DNA of 64,000 bases from assembly GCF_001750285.1 (NCBI RefSeq), contig NZ_MAMP01000022.1, forward strand, positions 434,001-498,000, read 5' to 3'. The DNA is from Domibacillus iocasae (GTDB taxonomy: Bacteria; Bacillota; Bacilli; Bacillales; Domibacillaceae). The notes under the pieces are model-generated. The model made no database searches and was not told the origin of the DNA. It worked only from the letters and a program-made list of their open reading frames with translations. Below are positions 19,827-30,261 of this stretch, in pieces. Both the position numbers and the translations under genes were made by a program. How positions within the stretch are numbered: position 1 is the first letter of the stretch; every line of letters begins with the position of its first letter.

Positions 19827-20624
19827 ATGAGCAGCATTCGTGTCATTATTGCGGGCCCACGCGGCCGCATGGGATTGGAAGCAGTAAAAATGGTGATGGA
19901 AACACCGGAATTTGAACTGGTGGCGGCACTTGATCGGAAACATGGCGGAGAAACACTGGAAGATATCGGGTTCAACGGTTCACAGGCACCGATTTATACC
20001 GATGTGAGAGATTGTTTTTCAGAACATCCGGCAGACGTCCTCATTGATTTGACGACGCCAGAATTTGGCTATATACATACAAAAACAGCGCTTGAACATG
20101 GGATTCGCCCTGTTGTCGGAACGACCGGCTTCACTGATGAGCAGCTGTCAGAATTAAAAGAACTGGCAGAATCAAAAGAGCTTGGCTGCATTATCGCACC
20201 AAACTTCGCAATTGGCGCTGTCTTAATGATGAAATTCTCGCAAATGGCCGCTAAGTATTTCGGTGATGTGGAAATTATCGAGCTCCATCACGATAAAAAA
20301 CTCGATGCTCCGTCCGGAACAGCTGTGAAAACGGCGCAAATGATTAGCGACATTCGCGAACCGAAAAAACAAGGACATCCGGATGAGAAAGAAACGATTC
20401 CAGGTGCACGCGGCGCTGAAATGAACGGCCTGCACATTCATAGTGTCCGACTGCCGGGATTAATCGCCCATCAGCAAGTGATGTTTGGCGCTGATGGTGA
20501 AACGCTGACGATCCGCCACGATTCGTACAACCGGGCTTCTTTTATGTCGGGCGTTAAAGTATGTGTAGAAACCGTTATGCAAACAAAAACGCTCGTATAC
20601 GGCCTTGAAAATATTTTAGATTAA
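19827..20624 (+). CDS. dapB: 4-hydroxy-tetrahydrodipicolinate reductase
   Basis: The 265-residue enzyme acts in the lysine and diaminopimelate pathway, reducing HTPA with NAD(P)H. The N-terminal nucleotide motif is [13 protein letters not shown], where Pro-Arg replaces the more usual Ala-Gly. The catalytic motif [15 protein letters not shown] (about 155-169) is intact. It has GAGGAGG 9 bases before ATG. It matters for peptidoglycan and, through the same pathway, dipicolinate in spores. Confidence 0.96.
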   Translation: MSSIRVIIAGPRGRMGLEAVKMVMETPEFELVAALDRKHGGETLEDIGFNGSQAPIYTDVRDCFSEHPADVLIDLTTPEFGYIHTKTALEHGIRPVVGTTGFTDEQLSELKELAESKELGCIIAPNFAIGAVLMMKFSQMAAKYFGDVEIIELHHDKKLDAPSGTAVKTAQMISDIREPKKQGHPDEKETIPGARGAEMNGLHIHSVRLPGLIAHQQVMFGADGETLTIRHDSYNRASFMSGVKVCVETVMQTKTLVYGLENILD

Positions 20625-20638
20625 TGGGGGGGGTTCCG

Positions 20639-21016
20639 ATGAACATTGCACTTATTGCACATGATAAGAAAAAAGATGACTTGATTGAATTTGTGGATCT
20701 TCATAAAGATGTTTTCGGCTATCATACGCTTTTTGCGACGGGAACGACGGGAACCCGTGTAATGGAAAAAACCGGTCTGAATGTGCATCGTTTTCAATCA
20801 GGACCGCTTGGAGGCGATCAGGAAATTGGCGCGCGGATTGCCCGCGGGGAAATGGACTTTGTTTTTTTCTTCCGTGATCCGCTTACAGCACAGCCGCATG
20901 AGCCGGATGTAACCGCGCTCGTTCGTCTTTGTGACGTCTATTCTGTGCCGCTTGCGACGAATCTTGGAACGGCACGTGTATTAATTGATGGGATTATTGA
21001 AGAACAGAGTGAATGA
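20639..21016 (+). CDS. mgsA: Methylglyoxal synthase
   Basis: The 125-residue enzyme converts dihydroxyacetone phosphate to methylglyoxal. The N-terminus [25 protein letters not shown], and the catalytic segment [20 protein letters not shown] are all present. ATG 20639 follows an eight-G ribosome site. In B. subtilis bshB1 comes next; here bshA follows after only 16 bases. Confidence 0.96.
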   Translation: MNIALIAHDKKKDDLIEFVDLHKDVFGYHTLFATGTTGTRVMEKTGLNVHRFQSGPLGGDQEIGARIARGEMDFVFFFRDPLTAQPHEPDVTALVRLCDVYSVPLATNLGTARVLIDGIIEEQSE

Positions 21017-21032
21017 TCGGCAGGGGAAAAAG

Positions 21033-22172
21033 ATGGGATTAAATATTGGCATTACATGCTACCCGACAGTGGGCGGGTCAGGTGTTGTCGCAACAGAGCT
21101 TGGCAAGCTGCTGGCGGAAAAAGGGCATACGATTCACTTTATTACATCGGCCGTTCCATTCCGGTTAAACCGGGTGTATCATAATATCTTTTTTCACCAA
21201 GTGGAAGTCAATCAATATTCGGTTTTTCAGTATCCTCCATATGATATTGCCCTGGCGAGTAAAATAGCCGATATCATACAGCGGGAAAAGCTTGATATTT
21301 TGCACGTCCATTATGCGATACCACACGCCGTGTGCGCGATTTTAGGCAAACAAATGGCGAAATCGAATGTGAAGATTGTGACGACGCTGCATGGCACAGA
21401 CATTACGGTACTTGGATCGGATTCCGCGCTCACGCCCGCAATTAAATTTGGCATTGAACAGTCGGATGCAGTAACGGCTGTGTCTGATTCTCTCGTTAAG
21501 CAAACGAAGGATATGATCGCGCCGGAAAAAGAGATTGAGACAGTATACAACTTTATAGATGAGCGGGTGTACCGTCCGGTTGCAGTTCATCATTTAAAAA
21601 AAGAATTCGGGATTAGAGACGATGAAAAAGTCGTGATTCATGTGTCCAATTTCCGTGCGGTGAAACGTGTGACAGATGTAGTAAAAGTGTTTGCCAATAT
21701 CGCGGAGCAAATGCCTGCGAAACTGCTTCTTGTTGGAGACGGACCGGAGATGACGGTCGTTTGCCGGCTCGCGGAATCACTCGGATTGGAAGGACAGGTG
21801 TTATATCTCGGCAAGCAGGACAATTTAGAAGAATTGTACGCAATTAGTGACATAAAGCTATTGTTGTCAGAGAAAGAAAGCTTTGGCCTTGTGGCGCTTG
21901 AGGCGATGGCATGCGGCGTACCGTGCATCGGAACGGATGCAGGCGGAATTCCGGAAGTGATTGAAGATGGAGAAAATGGATTCGTCCGCCCCGTTGGTGA
22001 CATTGAGGCGATTAGCGAAGCAGCCTTCCGTTTGCTGACGGATGAATTATTATACGAACGCATGAAACAGCGGGCGATCGAAACGGTTCAGGAACAATTT
22101 CATTCCTCGGATATCGTACGTCAATACGAGAGCGTCTACTACAGTCTGCTAAAGGAGAATATTCATGATTGA
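21033..22172 (+). CDS. bshA: N-acetyl-alpha-D-glucosaminyl L-malate synthase (bacillithiol synthesis)
   Basis: The 379-residue GT4-type glycosyltransferase joins UDP-GlcNAc to L-malate, the first step of bacillithiol formation. Visible motifs are [15 protein letters not shown] near the N-terminus, [11 protein letters not shown], and the E-x7-E nucleotide-sugar motif in [17 protein letters not shown]. The ATG at 21033 follows CAGGGGAA. It overlaps cca by 8 bases. The deacetylase gene bshB1, normally just upstream, is missing. Confidence 0.95.
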   Translation: MGLNIGITCYPTVGGSGVVATELGKLLAEKGHTIHFITSAVPFRLNRVYHNIFFHQVEVNQYSVFQYPPYDIALASKIADIIQREKLDILHVHYAIPHAVCAILGKQMAKSNVKIVTTLHGTDITVLGSDSALTPAIKFGIEQSDAVTAVSDSLVKQTKDMIAPEKEIETVYNFIDERVYRPVAVHHLKKEFGIRDDEKVVIHVSNFRAVKRVTDVVKVFANIAEQMPAKLLLVGDGPEMTVVCRLAESLGLEGQVLYLGKQDNLEELYAISDIKLLLSEKESFGLVALEAMACGVPCIGTDAGGIPEVIEDGENGFVRPVGDIEAISEAAFRLLTDELLYERMKQRAIETVQEQFHSSDIVRQYESVYYSLLKENIHD

Positions 22173-23358
22173 TCATCCTTTTTTTCGGCAGGCACTTCCG
22201 ATAGTTGAACGACTTGAAGCATCCGGTTATGAGGCATACTTTGTTGGCGGGGCGGTCCGTGATCTTTTTTTAAGCCGCCCCATTCATGATGTAGACATTG
22301 CCACATCGGCGACACCGTCTGAAGTGAAAAGCCTCTTTACCCATACCGTCGATGTCGGCATTGATCACGGCACCATTCTTGTTTTACATAACGGTACTGG
22401 GTTCGAAGTGACGACGTTTCGAATCGAATCTGAATATAGTGATTTTAGACGACCGGATCATGTTGAATTTGTCCGGTCTCTTTATGAGGATTTAAAGCGG
22501 CGCGATTTTACGATGAATGCGATGGCTATGAATAAAGCCGGGAAATGGATTGATCCGTTTCACGGGAAAGACGATATGCAAAAGGGAATTGTTCGGACGG
22601 TTGGCCGTGCAGCCGAGCGTTTTTCTGAGGATGCACTTCGAATGATGCGGGCGGCACGATTTGTAAGCCAGCTGTCTTTTAACCTTGATAAAGAAACGAA
22701 AAAAGCAATGGAAGAACATGCGCCGCTGCTTGGACATATTGCGGTTGAACGAAAGCTCAATGAAATAGATAAATTGCTGGCCGGACGTGACAGGCGCCGT
22801 GCATTGTGGGCGTTAATTGAAACAAATCTCTATCGTTTTTTACCGGGATTACGTGAGCAAAAGGAGGCGTTTATTCGGTTAGCAAAACTGCCGCTTGAAC
22901 CGTTAACGGTGGAACAAGTTTGGGTAGTAATGGCTTATTTGTGTGCAAATCACGATGCGGCGCCATTTTTAAAAGATTGGCGCCTGCCGCAAAAAAGAAT
23001 CAAGCGAATTGTTCAAAGTATCCGCACGTTAAAGCAGCTGAAGGCAGAAGGCGCCAGCGATTGGCTGTTATTTCAGTCAGGACTCCAGTCGGCGGTTGAC
23101 GCTGCAATAGCAGCCGCTGTTTTGTCTGGGCAAGAAGTGGATCTAAAAGAAGTAACAAGCCGCTTCGAATCGCTCCCGATCAAAAGCCGGCACGATCTTG
23201 CGATTACCGGAAAAGAACTGATGGAGTGGGCGGACAAACCGCGCGGAGTGTGGATAAAAGAAGTGCTTGAACGAACAGAAAAAGCGGTTATTGCCGGTGA
23301 TGTCCGGAATGATCGAATGGAAATTGAAAGGTGGCTGCGCACATGCAATCTTCTGTAA
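22165..23358 (+). CDS. cca: CCA-adding tRNA nucleotidyltransferase
   Basis: The 397-residue class II nucleotidyltransferase adds or repairs the 3' CCA of tRNAs. The head-domain motif [22 protein letters not shown] (split across about residues 28-49) carries the two catalytic Asp. [12 protein letters not shown] and [12 protein letters not shown] follow, then the [11 protein letters not shown] body region. It overlaps bshA by 8 bases and birA by 16, consistent with one transcript. Confidence 0.95.
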   Translation: MIDHPFFRQALPIVERLEASGYEAYFVGGAVRDLFLSRPIHDVDIATSATPSEVKSLFTHTVDVGIDHGTILVLHNGTGFEVTTFRIESEYSDFRRPDHVEFVRSLYEDLKRRDFTMNAMAMNKAGKWIDPFHGKDDMQKGIVRTVGRAAERFSEDALRMMRAARFVSQLSFNLDKETKKAMEEHAPLLGHIAVERKLNEIDKLLAGRDRRRALWALIETNLYRFLPGLREQKEAFIRLAKLPLEPLTVEQVWVVMAYLCANHDAAPFLKDWRLPQKRIKRIVQSIRTLKQLKAEGASDWLLFQSGLQSAVDAAIAAAVLSGQEVDLKEVTSRFESLPIKSRHDLAITGKELMEWADKPRGVWIKEVLERTEKAVIAGDVRNDRMEIERWLRTCNLL

Positions 23359-24317
23359 AACATAAGCTGCTTGAAGTATTTTCAAAAGCAAATGGTGATT
23401 TTGTGTCCGGCCAGGCGCTGGCAGACAGTATTGGCTGTTCGCGGACAGCGGTCTGGAAGCATATTGAATCGCTGCGGCATGAAGGCTTTGAACTCGAAGC
23501 GGTACGCAACAAAGGCTACCGGATTACATCAAAGCCGGATAAAGTGAGTGAAAATGAATTATTGATTGGACTTGAAACAGAACGCCTCGGTAAGCATGTA
23601 GTGTTCATGGAAACAGTTCAATCCACGCAAAAGGAAGCGCATAAAATTGCAGAAGAAGCAGCAGAAGGGACGCTTGTCATTGCGGAAGAGCAAACAGCAG
23701 GACGCGGCCGGATGACACGGCCCTGGCACTCTCCGAAATATACGGGCATTTGGATGAGCCTTATTTTAAAACCGGATTTGCCGCCGGTTAAAGCGCCGCA
23801 GTTTACGCTGATCGCAGCTGTTGCCGTGGCGGAAGCGATCCGTGACACAGCTGGGCTGAAGCCGGAAATTAAATGGCCGAATGATCTGCTATTGAATGGG
23901 AAAAAAATCACCGGTATTTTAACAGAATTACAAGCGGATTCAGATCGTATTCGTTCGATTATTATTGGCATTGGGATGAATGTGAATCAGTCCTCTTTTC
24001 CGGATGAGCTGGCAGGCATTGCCACGTCACTTGCAATTGAAAAAGGAGAGCCAGTGCCGCGTGCAAAACTCGTTCAAGCTATTTTGAAAAACATGGAAAT
24101 CTATTATGCGGAATATATAGAAAATGGTTTTGGTGCCATAAAAGAAAAATGGGAGTCATTTGCCGTTTCAATTGGACGGCAGCTTATTGCCCGCACAATT
24201 GGCGGAACGATTCGCGGGAAAGCGCTTGGCATTACAGAAGAAGGCGTGCTGAAGCTTCAAGATGAAAACGGCATCATCCATGATATTTATTCAGCGGATA
24301 TTGAAATCGAACAGTAG
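23343..24317 (+). CDS. birA: Biotin protein ligase and biotin operon repressor
   Basis: The 324-residue protein has an N-terminal winged helix (GCSRTAVWKHIESL, residues 30-43), so it can act as a DNA-binding repressor as well as a ligase. The ligase signature GRGRMTRPWHSP and KWPNDLLLNGKKITGIL are intact. It attaches biotin to carboxylases through biotinyl-AMP. ATG 23343 is preceded by GAAAGGTGG within cca. The GTG at 23331 overlaps that site and is less likely. Confidence 0.95.
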   Translation: MQSSVKHKLLEVFSKANGDFVSGQALADSIGCSRTAVWKHIESLRHEGFELEAVRNKGYRITSKPDKVSENELLIGLETERLGKHVVFMETVQSTQKEAHKIAEEAAEGTLVIAEEQTAGRGRMTRPWHSPKYTGIWMSLILKPDLPPVKAPQFTLIAAVAVAEAIRDTAGLKPEIKWPNDLLLNGKKITGILTELQADSDRIRSIIIGIGMNVNQSSFPDELAGIATSLAIEKGEPVPRAKLVQAILKNMEIYYAEYIENGFGAIKEKWESFAVSIGRQLIARTIGGTIRGKALGITEEGVLKLQDENGIIHDIYSADIEIEQ

Positions 24318-24343
24318 TCAAACGAAGGGCTGCCTGTTATAAT
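24315..24343 (+). promoter_or_regulatory. Promoter of the panBCD leader
   Basis: A perfect -10 box TATAAT (24338-24343) is preceded by the extended element TGT. A weak -35 (TAGTCA, 24315-24320) lies 17 bases upstream and overlaps the birA stop codon. Transcription would begin about 24350. Confidence 0.6.
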
Positions 24344-24349
24344 AGTCGT

Positions 24350-24516
24350 GAACAGGGCGGTATCATATTTGAGCTGCACCGCGTTCACCCAAAATTCATG
24401 CATGATAATAAGACAAATACTGCCTTGATCCGGACGGACAGGGACAGAGGGTCGAAACATTCATCCGTTTATAACGGGGTCCTTCTGCTCTTTTTCAGGC
24501 AAAAGGACCCTTTTTT
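24350..24516 (+). ncRNA. Structured leader upstream of panBCD (pan-motif candidate)
   Basis: About 165 bases of non-coding leader lie between the promoter and a strong intrinsic terminator, which is itself 37 bases before panB. A first hairpin pairs GAAC/GTTC and GCGGT/ACCGC. A second region contains GGACAGGGACAGAGGGTC and CCGTTTATAACGG. CAGAGGG (24445-24451) can pair with CCTTCTG (24481-24487), the 5' side of the terminator, giving a possible antiterminator. The Rfam pan motif is known upstream of panB operons in Firmicutes. I cannot verify the covariance match, so assignment to that class is inference. Confidence 0.6.
24477..24516 (+). terminator. Attenuator-type terminator before panB
   Basis: GGGTCCTT (24477-24484) pairs with AAGGACCC (24503-24510), followed by six T. 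It lies before the panB ribosome site, not after a gene, so it looks like a conditional terminator of the leader. Confidence 0.85.
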
Positions 24517-24553
24517 GTTGTTTCGTCTCCTCTAATAAAAAGGAGGAAGCAAA

Positions 24554-25393
24554 ATGAAACGAACAGCAGATTTCAGCAAGATGAAAACGAAACAGGACAA
24601 AATTGCCATGATTACAGCGTACGATTATCCGTCAGCAAAGCAGGCAGAAGCAGGCGGTGCGGACCTCATTTTAGTCGGTGATTCGCTGGGCATGACAGTG
24701 CTCGGGTATGACTCGACCGTTTATGTGACAACGGAAGATATGTTGCACCATACGAAAGCGGTAAAACGGGGCGCACGTGATACGTTTGTCGTCACAGATA
24801 TGCCGTTTATGACATATCACGTAAATAAAGAACAAACGTTAAATACGGCCCGCATGCTCATGCAAAGCGGGGGAGCCGACGCGGTAAAACTGGAAGGTGC
24901 AGATGAAATTGTGGACCGTGTGCGTGAATTAACAGCTGCCGGTGTTCCGGTTTGTGCGCATCTCGGGCTTACCCCTCAGTCTGTTGGCGTGCTTGGCGGC
25001 TATAAAGTACAAGGGAAAACAGCGGAAGCGGCGCAGCGGTTGCTCGAAGATGCAAAAGCAATGGAGCAGGCAGGGGCGTTTATGCTCGTTTTGGAATGTG
25101 TCCCGCACCAAGTCGCACAGTCTGTTGCCGGGGCACTTCAGATTCCAGTCATTGGAATCGGTGCGGGGGCCGAAACAGACGGCCAAGTACTTGTCTACCA
25201 TGACATTATGCGCTATGGCGTCGGCCGGACAGCAAAGTTTGTAAAAAGCTATGCGGATTTTGACCAGGACGGAATCAAAGCGGTTTCTTCTTATGTCACG
25301 GATGTGAAAACAGGCGCGTTTCCGGAAAAAGCGCACACCTTCACAATGAACGAAGACGAATTAGGCCGGCTTTATGGAGGCGTGCACTCATGA
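24554..25393 (+). CDS. panB: 3-methyl-2-oxobutanoate hydroxymethyltransferase
   Basis: The 279-residue enzyme makes ketopantoate from 2-oxoisovalerate and methylenetetrahydrofolate. Signatures are [21 protein letters not shown] (split), [21 protein letters not shown], and [18 protein letters not shown]. It begins with a strong AAAAGGAGG and overlaps panC by 4 bases. Expression is probably set by the leader with a terminator just upstream. Confidence 0.96.
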   Translation: MKRTADFSKMKTKQDKIAMITAYDYPSAKQAEAGGADLILVGDSLGMTVLGYDSTVYVTTEDMLHHTKAVKRGARDTFVVTDMPFMTYHVNKEQTLNTARMLMQSGGADAVKLEGADEIVDRVRELTAAGVPVCAHLGLTPQSVGVLGGYKVQGKTAEAAQRLLEDAKAMEQAGAFMLVLECVPHQVAQSVAGALQIPVIGIGAGAETDGQVLVYHDIMRYGVGRTAKFVKSYADFDQDGIKAVSSYVTDVKTGAFPEKAHTFTMNEDELGRLYGGVHS

Positions 25394-26262
25394 ATATTAT
25401 CCGGACGGTTGCGGATTTAAAAAAAGAAGTCCGCTATTTTCAATTAGATAACCAATCAATCGGTTTCGTACCGACGATGGGTTTTTTGCATGAAGGACAT
25501 TTAACACTCGCCCGTGAGGCACGCAAGGAAAACGACGTCGTGATTATGTCTATCTTTGTTAATCCGCTTCAATTTGGGCCAAATGAAGATTTTGAACGGT
25601 ATCCGCGGGACGAAGAGAGGGATATGGCACTAGCAAAAGAAGCGGGCGTCGATATCTTGTTTTTGCCGTCTGTTGAAGAAATGTATCCAGATGAGCCGTC
25701 GGTGACGCTGACGGTCCACAAACGAACAAACGCCCTATGTGGCTTATCACGTGTTGGTCACTTTGATGGTGTGGCCACCGTGGTCATGAAATTATTTCAT
25801 TTAACTGAAGCGGACCGGGCATATTTCGGCAAAAAAGATGCACAGCAGCTTGCTGTTATTCACGGACTTGTAGACTCGTTAAACGTGCCGATCGAAATTG
25901 TGGGGGTTGACACTGTAAGAGAGCCGGATGGACTGGCAAAAAGTTCACGCAACGTGTATTTGCTGCCCGAAGAGCGGGAAAAAGCGCCGGCGATTTACAA
26001 AGCGCTTCAGCTCGTGGCCGCTTCCATTGAAGCGGGTGAAACGAATACCGGCCATTTAAAGCAGCAGGCACGCAGCATGTTGGAAGAGCAAACCGGTGCA
26101 GAAGTCGATTATGTAGAGATTTTATCCTATCCGGAATTAACAGCTGTTGATTCAATCAGCGGCACAATCATTGCAGCCGCTGCAGTAAAGTATAAAAATG
26201 CCCGGTTAATCGATAACGTGATTTTACCGATGAAAGGAAGTACGCTATGTTTCGCACAATGA
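25390..26262 (+). CDS. panC: Pantothenate synthetase
   Basis: The 290-residue ATP-dependent ligase joins pantoate and beta-alanine. The nucleotide-binding HxGH motif is in [15 protein letters not shown], and [28 protein letters not shown] and the KMSKS-like [11 protein letters not shown] are present. The start overlaps panB (ATGA), and the end overlaps panD by 16 bases. Confidence 0.96.
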   Translation: MNIIRTVADLKKEVRYFQLDNQSIGFVPTMGFLHEGHLTLAREARKENDVVIMSIFVNPLQFGPNEDFERYPRDEERDMALAKEAGVDILFLPSVEEMYPDEPSVTLTVHKRTNALCGLSRVGHFDGVATVVMKLFHLTEADRAYFGKKDAQQLAVIHGLVDSLNVPIEIVGVDTVREPDGLAKSSRNVYLLPEEREKAPAIYKALQLVAASIEAGETNTGHLKQQARSMLEEQTGAEVDYVEILSYPELTAVDSISGTIIAAAAVKYKNARLIDNVILPMKGSTLCFAQ

Positions 26263-26630
26263 TGAACGGGAAAATTCACCGTGCAACGGTGACGGAAGCC
26301 AACTTAAATTACGTGGGCAGTATTACGATTGATGAAGAGCTGCTTGATGCAGCCGGCATGATGCCAAATGAAAAAGTGCAGATTGTGAATAATAATAACG
26401 GTGCGCGCCTTGAAACGTATATTATCCCCGGTGAACCCGGAAGCGGCGTCATCTGCTTGAACGGAGCCGCTGCACGTCTTGTACAGCCAGGCGATACGGT
26501 TATTATTATTTCATACGTTTTAGTGGCCGAGGAAAAGGTGAAAGACCATAAGCCGAAAGTGCTCATTATGGATGAAAAAAACCGCATTGCCAATCTCCTG
26601 CATCAAGAGCCGGCCGCAACCATTATGTAA
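26247..26630 (+). CDS. panD: Aspartate 1-decarboxylase
   Basis: The 127-residue pyruvoyl enzyme produces beta-alanine. The self-cleavage site is at Gly24-Ser25 in YVGSITID, where Ser25 becomes the pyruvoyl group. [13 protein letters not shown] and NGAAARL are conserved active-site regions. It completes the pantothenate operon. Confidence 0.96.
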   Translation: MFRTMMNGKIHRATVTEANLNYVGSITIDEELLDAAGMMPNEKVQIVNNNNGARLETYIIPGEPGSGVICLNGAAARLVQPGDTVIIISYVLVAEEKVKDHKPKVLIMDEKNRIANLLHQEPAATIM

Positions 26631-26637
26631 ATTTAAA

Positions 26638-26665
26638 GCCGCTGTTTATCCAGCGGTCTTTTTTT
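26638..26665 (+). terminator. Rho-independent terminator of panBCD
   Basis: CCGCTG/CAGCGG with a short loop is followed by a long T run, 8 bases after the panD stop. Confidence 0.85.
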
Positions 26666-26706
26666 ATGGTAAACTGATAAAGAATTTACTTAAAGGTGTG
26701 TTTGCC

Positions 26707-29511
26707 GTGATCAACGATGTACGATTTATAGTGGCTGATTTTGAAACGACCGGCCACTCTCATGCAAGCGGCGGCCGTATTATGCAGGCGGCTTTTGTTT
26801 CCATTGAAGAAGGCCGGATTGAAGGCCAATACAATACATATTTAAATCCGGATGCGCCGATTCCGCCCTTTATCCAGGAATTAACCGGGATAGACGAAGA
26901 AACGGTCCAACAGGCACCGTTTTTTAAGGACGAAGCCGGGCATTTTCTGCATTGGCTCGCGGATTCAGTTTTTGTGGCGCATAACGTATCTTTTGACTTA
27001 ACATTTTTAAATAGTGAACTCGAAGCGGCCGGACATCCGCCCTTTACCGGTTTTTTTATCGATACGGTCGAACTCGCAAAAATTGTGCTGCCCGCTTCAG
27101 ACAGTTATAAGCTTGGCGATTTATCCGGTCAATTTGGGCTGAGCCACGGGCAAAAGCACCGGGCAGACAGTGATGCATATGCGACAGCAGAACTGTTTAT
27201 TCAATTGGTGGAACGTTTGGAAGTACTTCCCCTTGTGACAATTGAACAATTATTAAAGCTGTCATCCGGCTTAAAAAGCGATATTCATTTACTGCTTTCC
27301 CGTATTGCGGCCGAGAAAAAACAACGCGTGGAAATGCTGTCTGATCAGTGGACGGTTTATCGGGGGCTTGCGCTTCGAACGAAAAAGCAGCCGAAAAAAC
27401 GCACAGCAGATGTGTCGATTTCATTTCCTGAAAACGAAGAAGAAAAATGGATGCTGCTTTCTAGTGTGCCTGGAATGGAGCGCCGGCATGGACAAATGCA
27501 GATGATGAATGCCGTGCAGTATTTTTTTGAAAAAGGAGAGCATGCCATTATTGAAGCAGGCACCGGGACGGGTAAGTCGCTCGCCTATTTGCTGCCGGCT
27601 ATTTTTGAAAGCCGGCGGAGCGGCAGGCCAGTCGTTGTATCAACGTACACCGTCCTTTTGCAGCATCAGCTGTTAGAACGGGAGCTTGCTAAGCTGCAGA
27701 TGATGCTGCCGTTTGATGTGAAAGCAGCGGTATTAAAAGGAAAGCGCCACTATTTGGATTTGTCCCGATTTGTCCGGTCGCTTCGGGAAAAAGAACGAAA
27801 TTACGATCGGACAATAACGAAAATGCAAATGCTCGTCTGGCTGCTCCAAACGGAAACCGGTGACGGCGATGAATTGAATTTATCGTCAGGCGGGGCCTTG
27901 TTTTGGAAAGAAGTGTGTCAGGCAGATGATTACATGAACAAAGCAAAACAAGCGTGGCGCAAGCATGATTTTGCCCACTACGCAAAAGAAGTGGCGGCGA
28001 ACGCTGACATTATTGTCACGAACCATTCGTTTTTAATCGCTGATATGAAAGCGGAAAAACCGCTTCTGCAGCCAGGGGGCTCTATCATTATTGACGAAGC
28101 CCACCGGTTTGAAAAAGCAGCAAGAGAGCGTCTTGGACAGGAATTGTCGCTCGCACATTTAAAGTTTTTACTCGGAAAAATGGGATCGGCGGAAGATCGG
28201 CGCCTTTTGTATCATATAAACCGAATTGAATCAAAGCGCCTCGGTGCCCGGCCGTCTGAAAAAGTGACGGCCGCGACGACCGCTGTTTTCGCAGAAGCGG
28301 AAGAATGGTTTGGCGTTTTATCAGCGTTTTTTGAACGGCAGACGTCTCGAATGAATCACTCTAAGCGTCAGCAGGCGATTACGGAGGCAAGCCGAAACAC
28401 AGCAGGCTGGCAGCAAGTCGAGTATGGCGCTGAACGCTTATACAAGCTGCTGTCACGCTTAATAGAAGCTGTAGCAGAGAAAATAACGCCTATTGTGGAT
28501 ATCCGCAAGCAGCTGTCTGCCCGGGATGAATTGTATGTAGATGATACACTTTTATTTTTAGACCGGTGCCGAGGCTGGAACGAGCGACTGTTCGAGTTCA
28601 TTTTTCGTCCGGACGAAGAAGAGGTGATTTGGATGGAAGGAGACGTCCGGTCGCTGGCGAATACATTGACAATCCGTACGCAGCCTGTCCAGCCGGGATC
28701 ACTTATTCAGGATTACCTGCTGAGTCGGCATCATGTGCTGTTTACTTCAGCAACACTGACTGTTGAACAGTCTTTCCGCTTTTTTGCGGGCGAAATGGGA
28801 CTGACGTCTTTTTCATACAGTGAATATATGATTCCATCACCATTTGATTATGCGAACCATTGCCGCATTGTGATTCCGAATGATGTACCGGAAGTGAAAG
28901 AAACGGATAATGACTCCTATGCGCAGGCGGTTGCAGATTATATTATTGCGGCAGCGGAAACAGCGGGCGGCCGCATGCTCGTCTTGTTTACATCGTTTGA
29001 TATTCTGAAAAAAACGCATGATTTTATTCGTGAAACAGAACTTCTGGCTGAATATGCGATTATTGCGCAGGGCATTACAAATGGCAGCGTCACCCGGCTT
29101 GCGAAAAACTTCCGGCAATATGACAAAGCAATCCTGCTCGGTACGGGCGCGCTTTGGGAAGGAATTGATATTCCCGGCGAAGACTTGTCTGTGTTATTTA
29201 TCGTTCGGCTTCCATTTGCGCCGCCCGATGATCCGTTTGTCGCCGCAAAAAGCCGGCAGCTGAAAAAAGAAGGGGAAAACCCATTTTCCGCTTATTCGCT
29301 GCCACAGGCGATTATTCGTTTTCGTCAAGGCTTTGGCCGGTTGATCCGCACAGAGTCGGATCGGGGAGTAGCAGTTCTGTTTGACCGCCGCGTGCTGTCA
29401 AGCCGGTATGGGAAAGCGTTCCTGGAATCCATTCCGGACGTACCAGCGAAGGAGCTCGATATTGCCGGCACGATGGAGCTTATTGAAAAATGGCTGCCCG
29501 GAGAAAATTAA
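26707..29511 (+). CDS. dinG: DinG-family protein: 3'-5' exonuclease plus helicase-like domains
   Basis: The 934-residue protein joins an N-terminal DnaQ-like exonuclease (ADFETTG near residue 10; HNVSFDLTFLN; HRADSDAYAT) to an XPD/DinG helicase core. Walker A is EAGTGTGKSLAYL and the DEAH box is IIIDEAHRF. The usual cysteine after VLKGK is Asp here (KGKRHYLDLSRF), so an iron-sulfur cluster is unlikely, as in other Bacillus-type DinG proteins. GTG 26707 is preferred, with AAAGG 10 bases upstream; the upstream frame runs into panD and its terminator. Confidence 0.92.
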   Translation: MINDVRFIVADFETTGHSHASGGRIMQAAFVSIEEGRIEGQYNTYLNPDAPIPPFIQELTGIDEETVQQAPFFKDEAGHFLHWLADSVFVAHNVSFDLTFLNSELEAAGHPPFTGFFIDTVELAKIVLPASDSYKLGDLSGQFGLSHGQKHRADSDAYATAELFIQLVERLEVLPLVTIEQLLKLSSGLKSDIHLLLSRIAAEKKQRVEMLSDQWTVYRGLALRTKKQPKKRTADVSISFPENEEEKWMLLSSVPGMERRHGQMQMMNAVQYFFEKGEHAIIEAGTGTGKSLAYLLPAIFESRRSGRPVVVSTYTVLLQHQLLERELAKLQMMLPFDVKAAVLKGKRHYLDLSRFVRSLREKERNYDRTITKMQMLVWLLQTETGDGDELNLSSGGALFWKEVCQADDYMNKAKQAWRKHDFAHYAKEVAANADIIVTNHSFLIADMKAEKPLLQPGGSIIIDEAHRFEKAARERLGQELSLAHLKFLLGKMGSAEDRRLLYHINRIESKRLGARPSEKVTAATTAVFAEAEEWFGVLSAFFERQTSRMNHSKRQQAITEASRNTAGWQQVEYGAERLYKLLSRLIEAVAEKITPIVDIRKQLSARDELYVDDTLLFLDRCRGWNERLFEFIFRPDEEEVIWMEGDVRSLANTLTIRTQPVQPGSLIQDYLLSRHHVLFTSATLTVEQSFRFFAGEMGLTSFSYSEYMIPSPFDYANHCRIVIPNDVPEVKETDNDSYAQAVADYIIAAAETAGGRMLVLFTSFDILKKTHDFIRETELLAEYAIIAQGITNGSVTRLAKNFRQYDKAILLGTGALWEGIDIPGEDLSVLFIVRLPFAPPDDPFVAAKSRQLKKEGENPFSAYSLPQAIIRFRQGFGRLIRTESDRGVAVLFDRRVLSSRYGKAFLESIPDVPAKELDIAGTMELIEKWLPGEN

Positions 29512-29563
29512 TTGCATGAAGGATGGCCATTCCTGCTATAATTTGAGCCAGGAGGGATTTTTT

Positions 29564-29734
29564 ATGGAGTCAAAAGTTGAAGTGCTCTCAACCGTGAAAG
29601 TTGAAAATAACGGTGACTTGTATAAGCTTGTTGATACGCTGAATCGGACGCTTAAGCGGGAAAATTTAATGTTTGGTCTTGCGCTTGATGCCGAGGATCA
29701 GACAAAAGCAGTTTTTACAATTTATCGAACGTAA
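29564..29734 (+). CDS. ypmA: YpmA family small protein (DUF4264)
   Basis: The 56-residue protein MESKVEVLST...FTIYRT matches the small conserved YpmA by position between dinG and ypmB and by length. CAGGAGGG lies upstream of the ATG. No membrane segment or catalytic motif is visible, and its function is unknown. Confidence 0.85.
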   Translation: MESKVEVLSTVKVENNGDLYKLVDTLNRTLKRENLMFGLALDAEDQTKAVFTIYRT

Positions 29735-29750
29735 TGAAGATGTGGTGAAT

Positions 29751-30239
29751 ATGCGAACAAACTTTAAAAAATGGTTATTAATAATCGGAATTTCCTTGCT
29801 TGTCATTGCGATAATCGTCATTTTCCTGTATAATAATGCACAAAAACCGTATAAAAAAGCGGAAGAGATAGCTGTCGGGCAATTGCAGGAAAAAACCCCT
29901 CTTTCGCGCGTTGACGATGTGTATATTTATAACAGTACGACAACGTATTATACGGGAACAGGGCAGGATGAAAGCGGACAGAACGTTGCCGTTTGGCTGG
30001 CGAAAGATGGAAAGTCGGAACCAGTGGTCAGTCCGCTTGAAAAGGGCGTGACGGAGGAAAAAGCGTGGGCTCTCTTCAGAGAGGAAGCAGACACTGCGGA
30101 TATTCTCTCGCTCACGCTTGGCATGGAAGGCAAAACCCCTGTATGGCTGTTTACATTTAAAGATGATAGCGGCCGCTTGAATTACTACTATTTATCGTTT
30201 AAGGACGGAACATGGTGGAAAAAGGTTGAAAACATTTAA
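29751..30239 (+). CDS. ypmB: YpmB family membrane-anchored protein (PepSY-like)
   Basis: The 162-residue protein has one N-terminal membrane anchor (about residues 7-27) and an extracytoplasmic domain with a repeated pattern (AEEIAVGQLQ; EEKAWALFREEA) resembling PepSY/DUF5590 folds. Position between ypmA and aspB matches B. subtilis. ATG 29751 gives a short charged N-terminus before the anchor; GTG codons just upstream are alternatives. Function is unknown. Confidence 0.82.
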   Translation: MRTNFKKWLLIIGISLLVIAIIVIFLYNNAQKPYKKAEEIAVGQLQEKTPLSRVDDVYIYNSTTTYYTGTGQDESGQNVAVWLAKDGKSEPVVSPLEKGVTEEKAWALFREEADTADILSLTLGMEGKTPVWLFTFKDDSGRLNYYYLSFKDGTWWKKVENI

Positions 30240-30261
30240 CAACAGAATGGAGAATGGATTC

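Noticed and set aside
21638-22063. 141-codon minus-strand frame opposite bshA
   Set aside because: Antisense shadow of the well-conserved glycosyltransferase.
24370-24400. T-box core (ACCGCG) in the panB leader
   Set aside because: Only ACCGCG matches, the flanking T-box consensus is absent, it lies over 70 bases from the terminator, and the bases pair with an upstream GCGGT.
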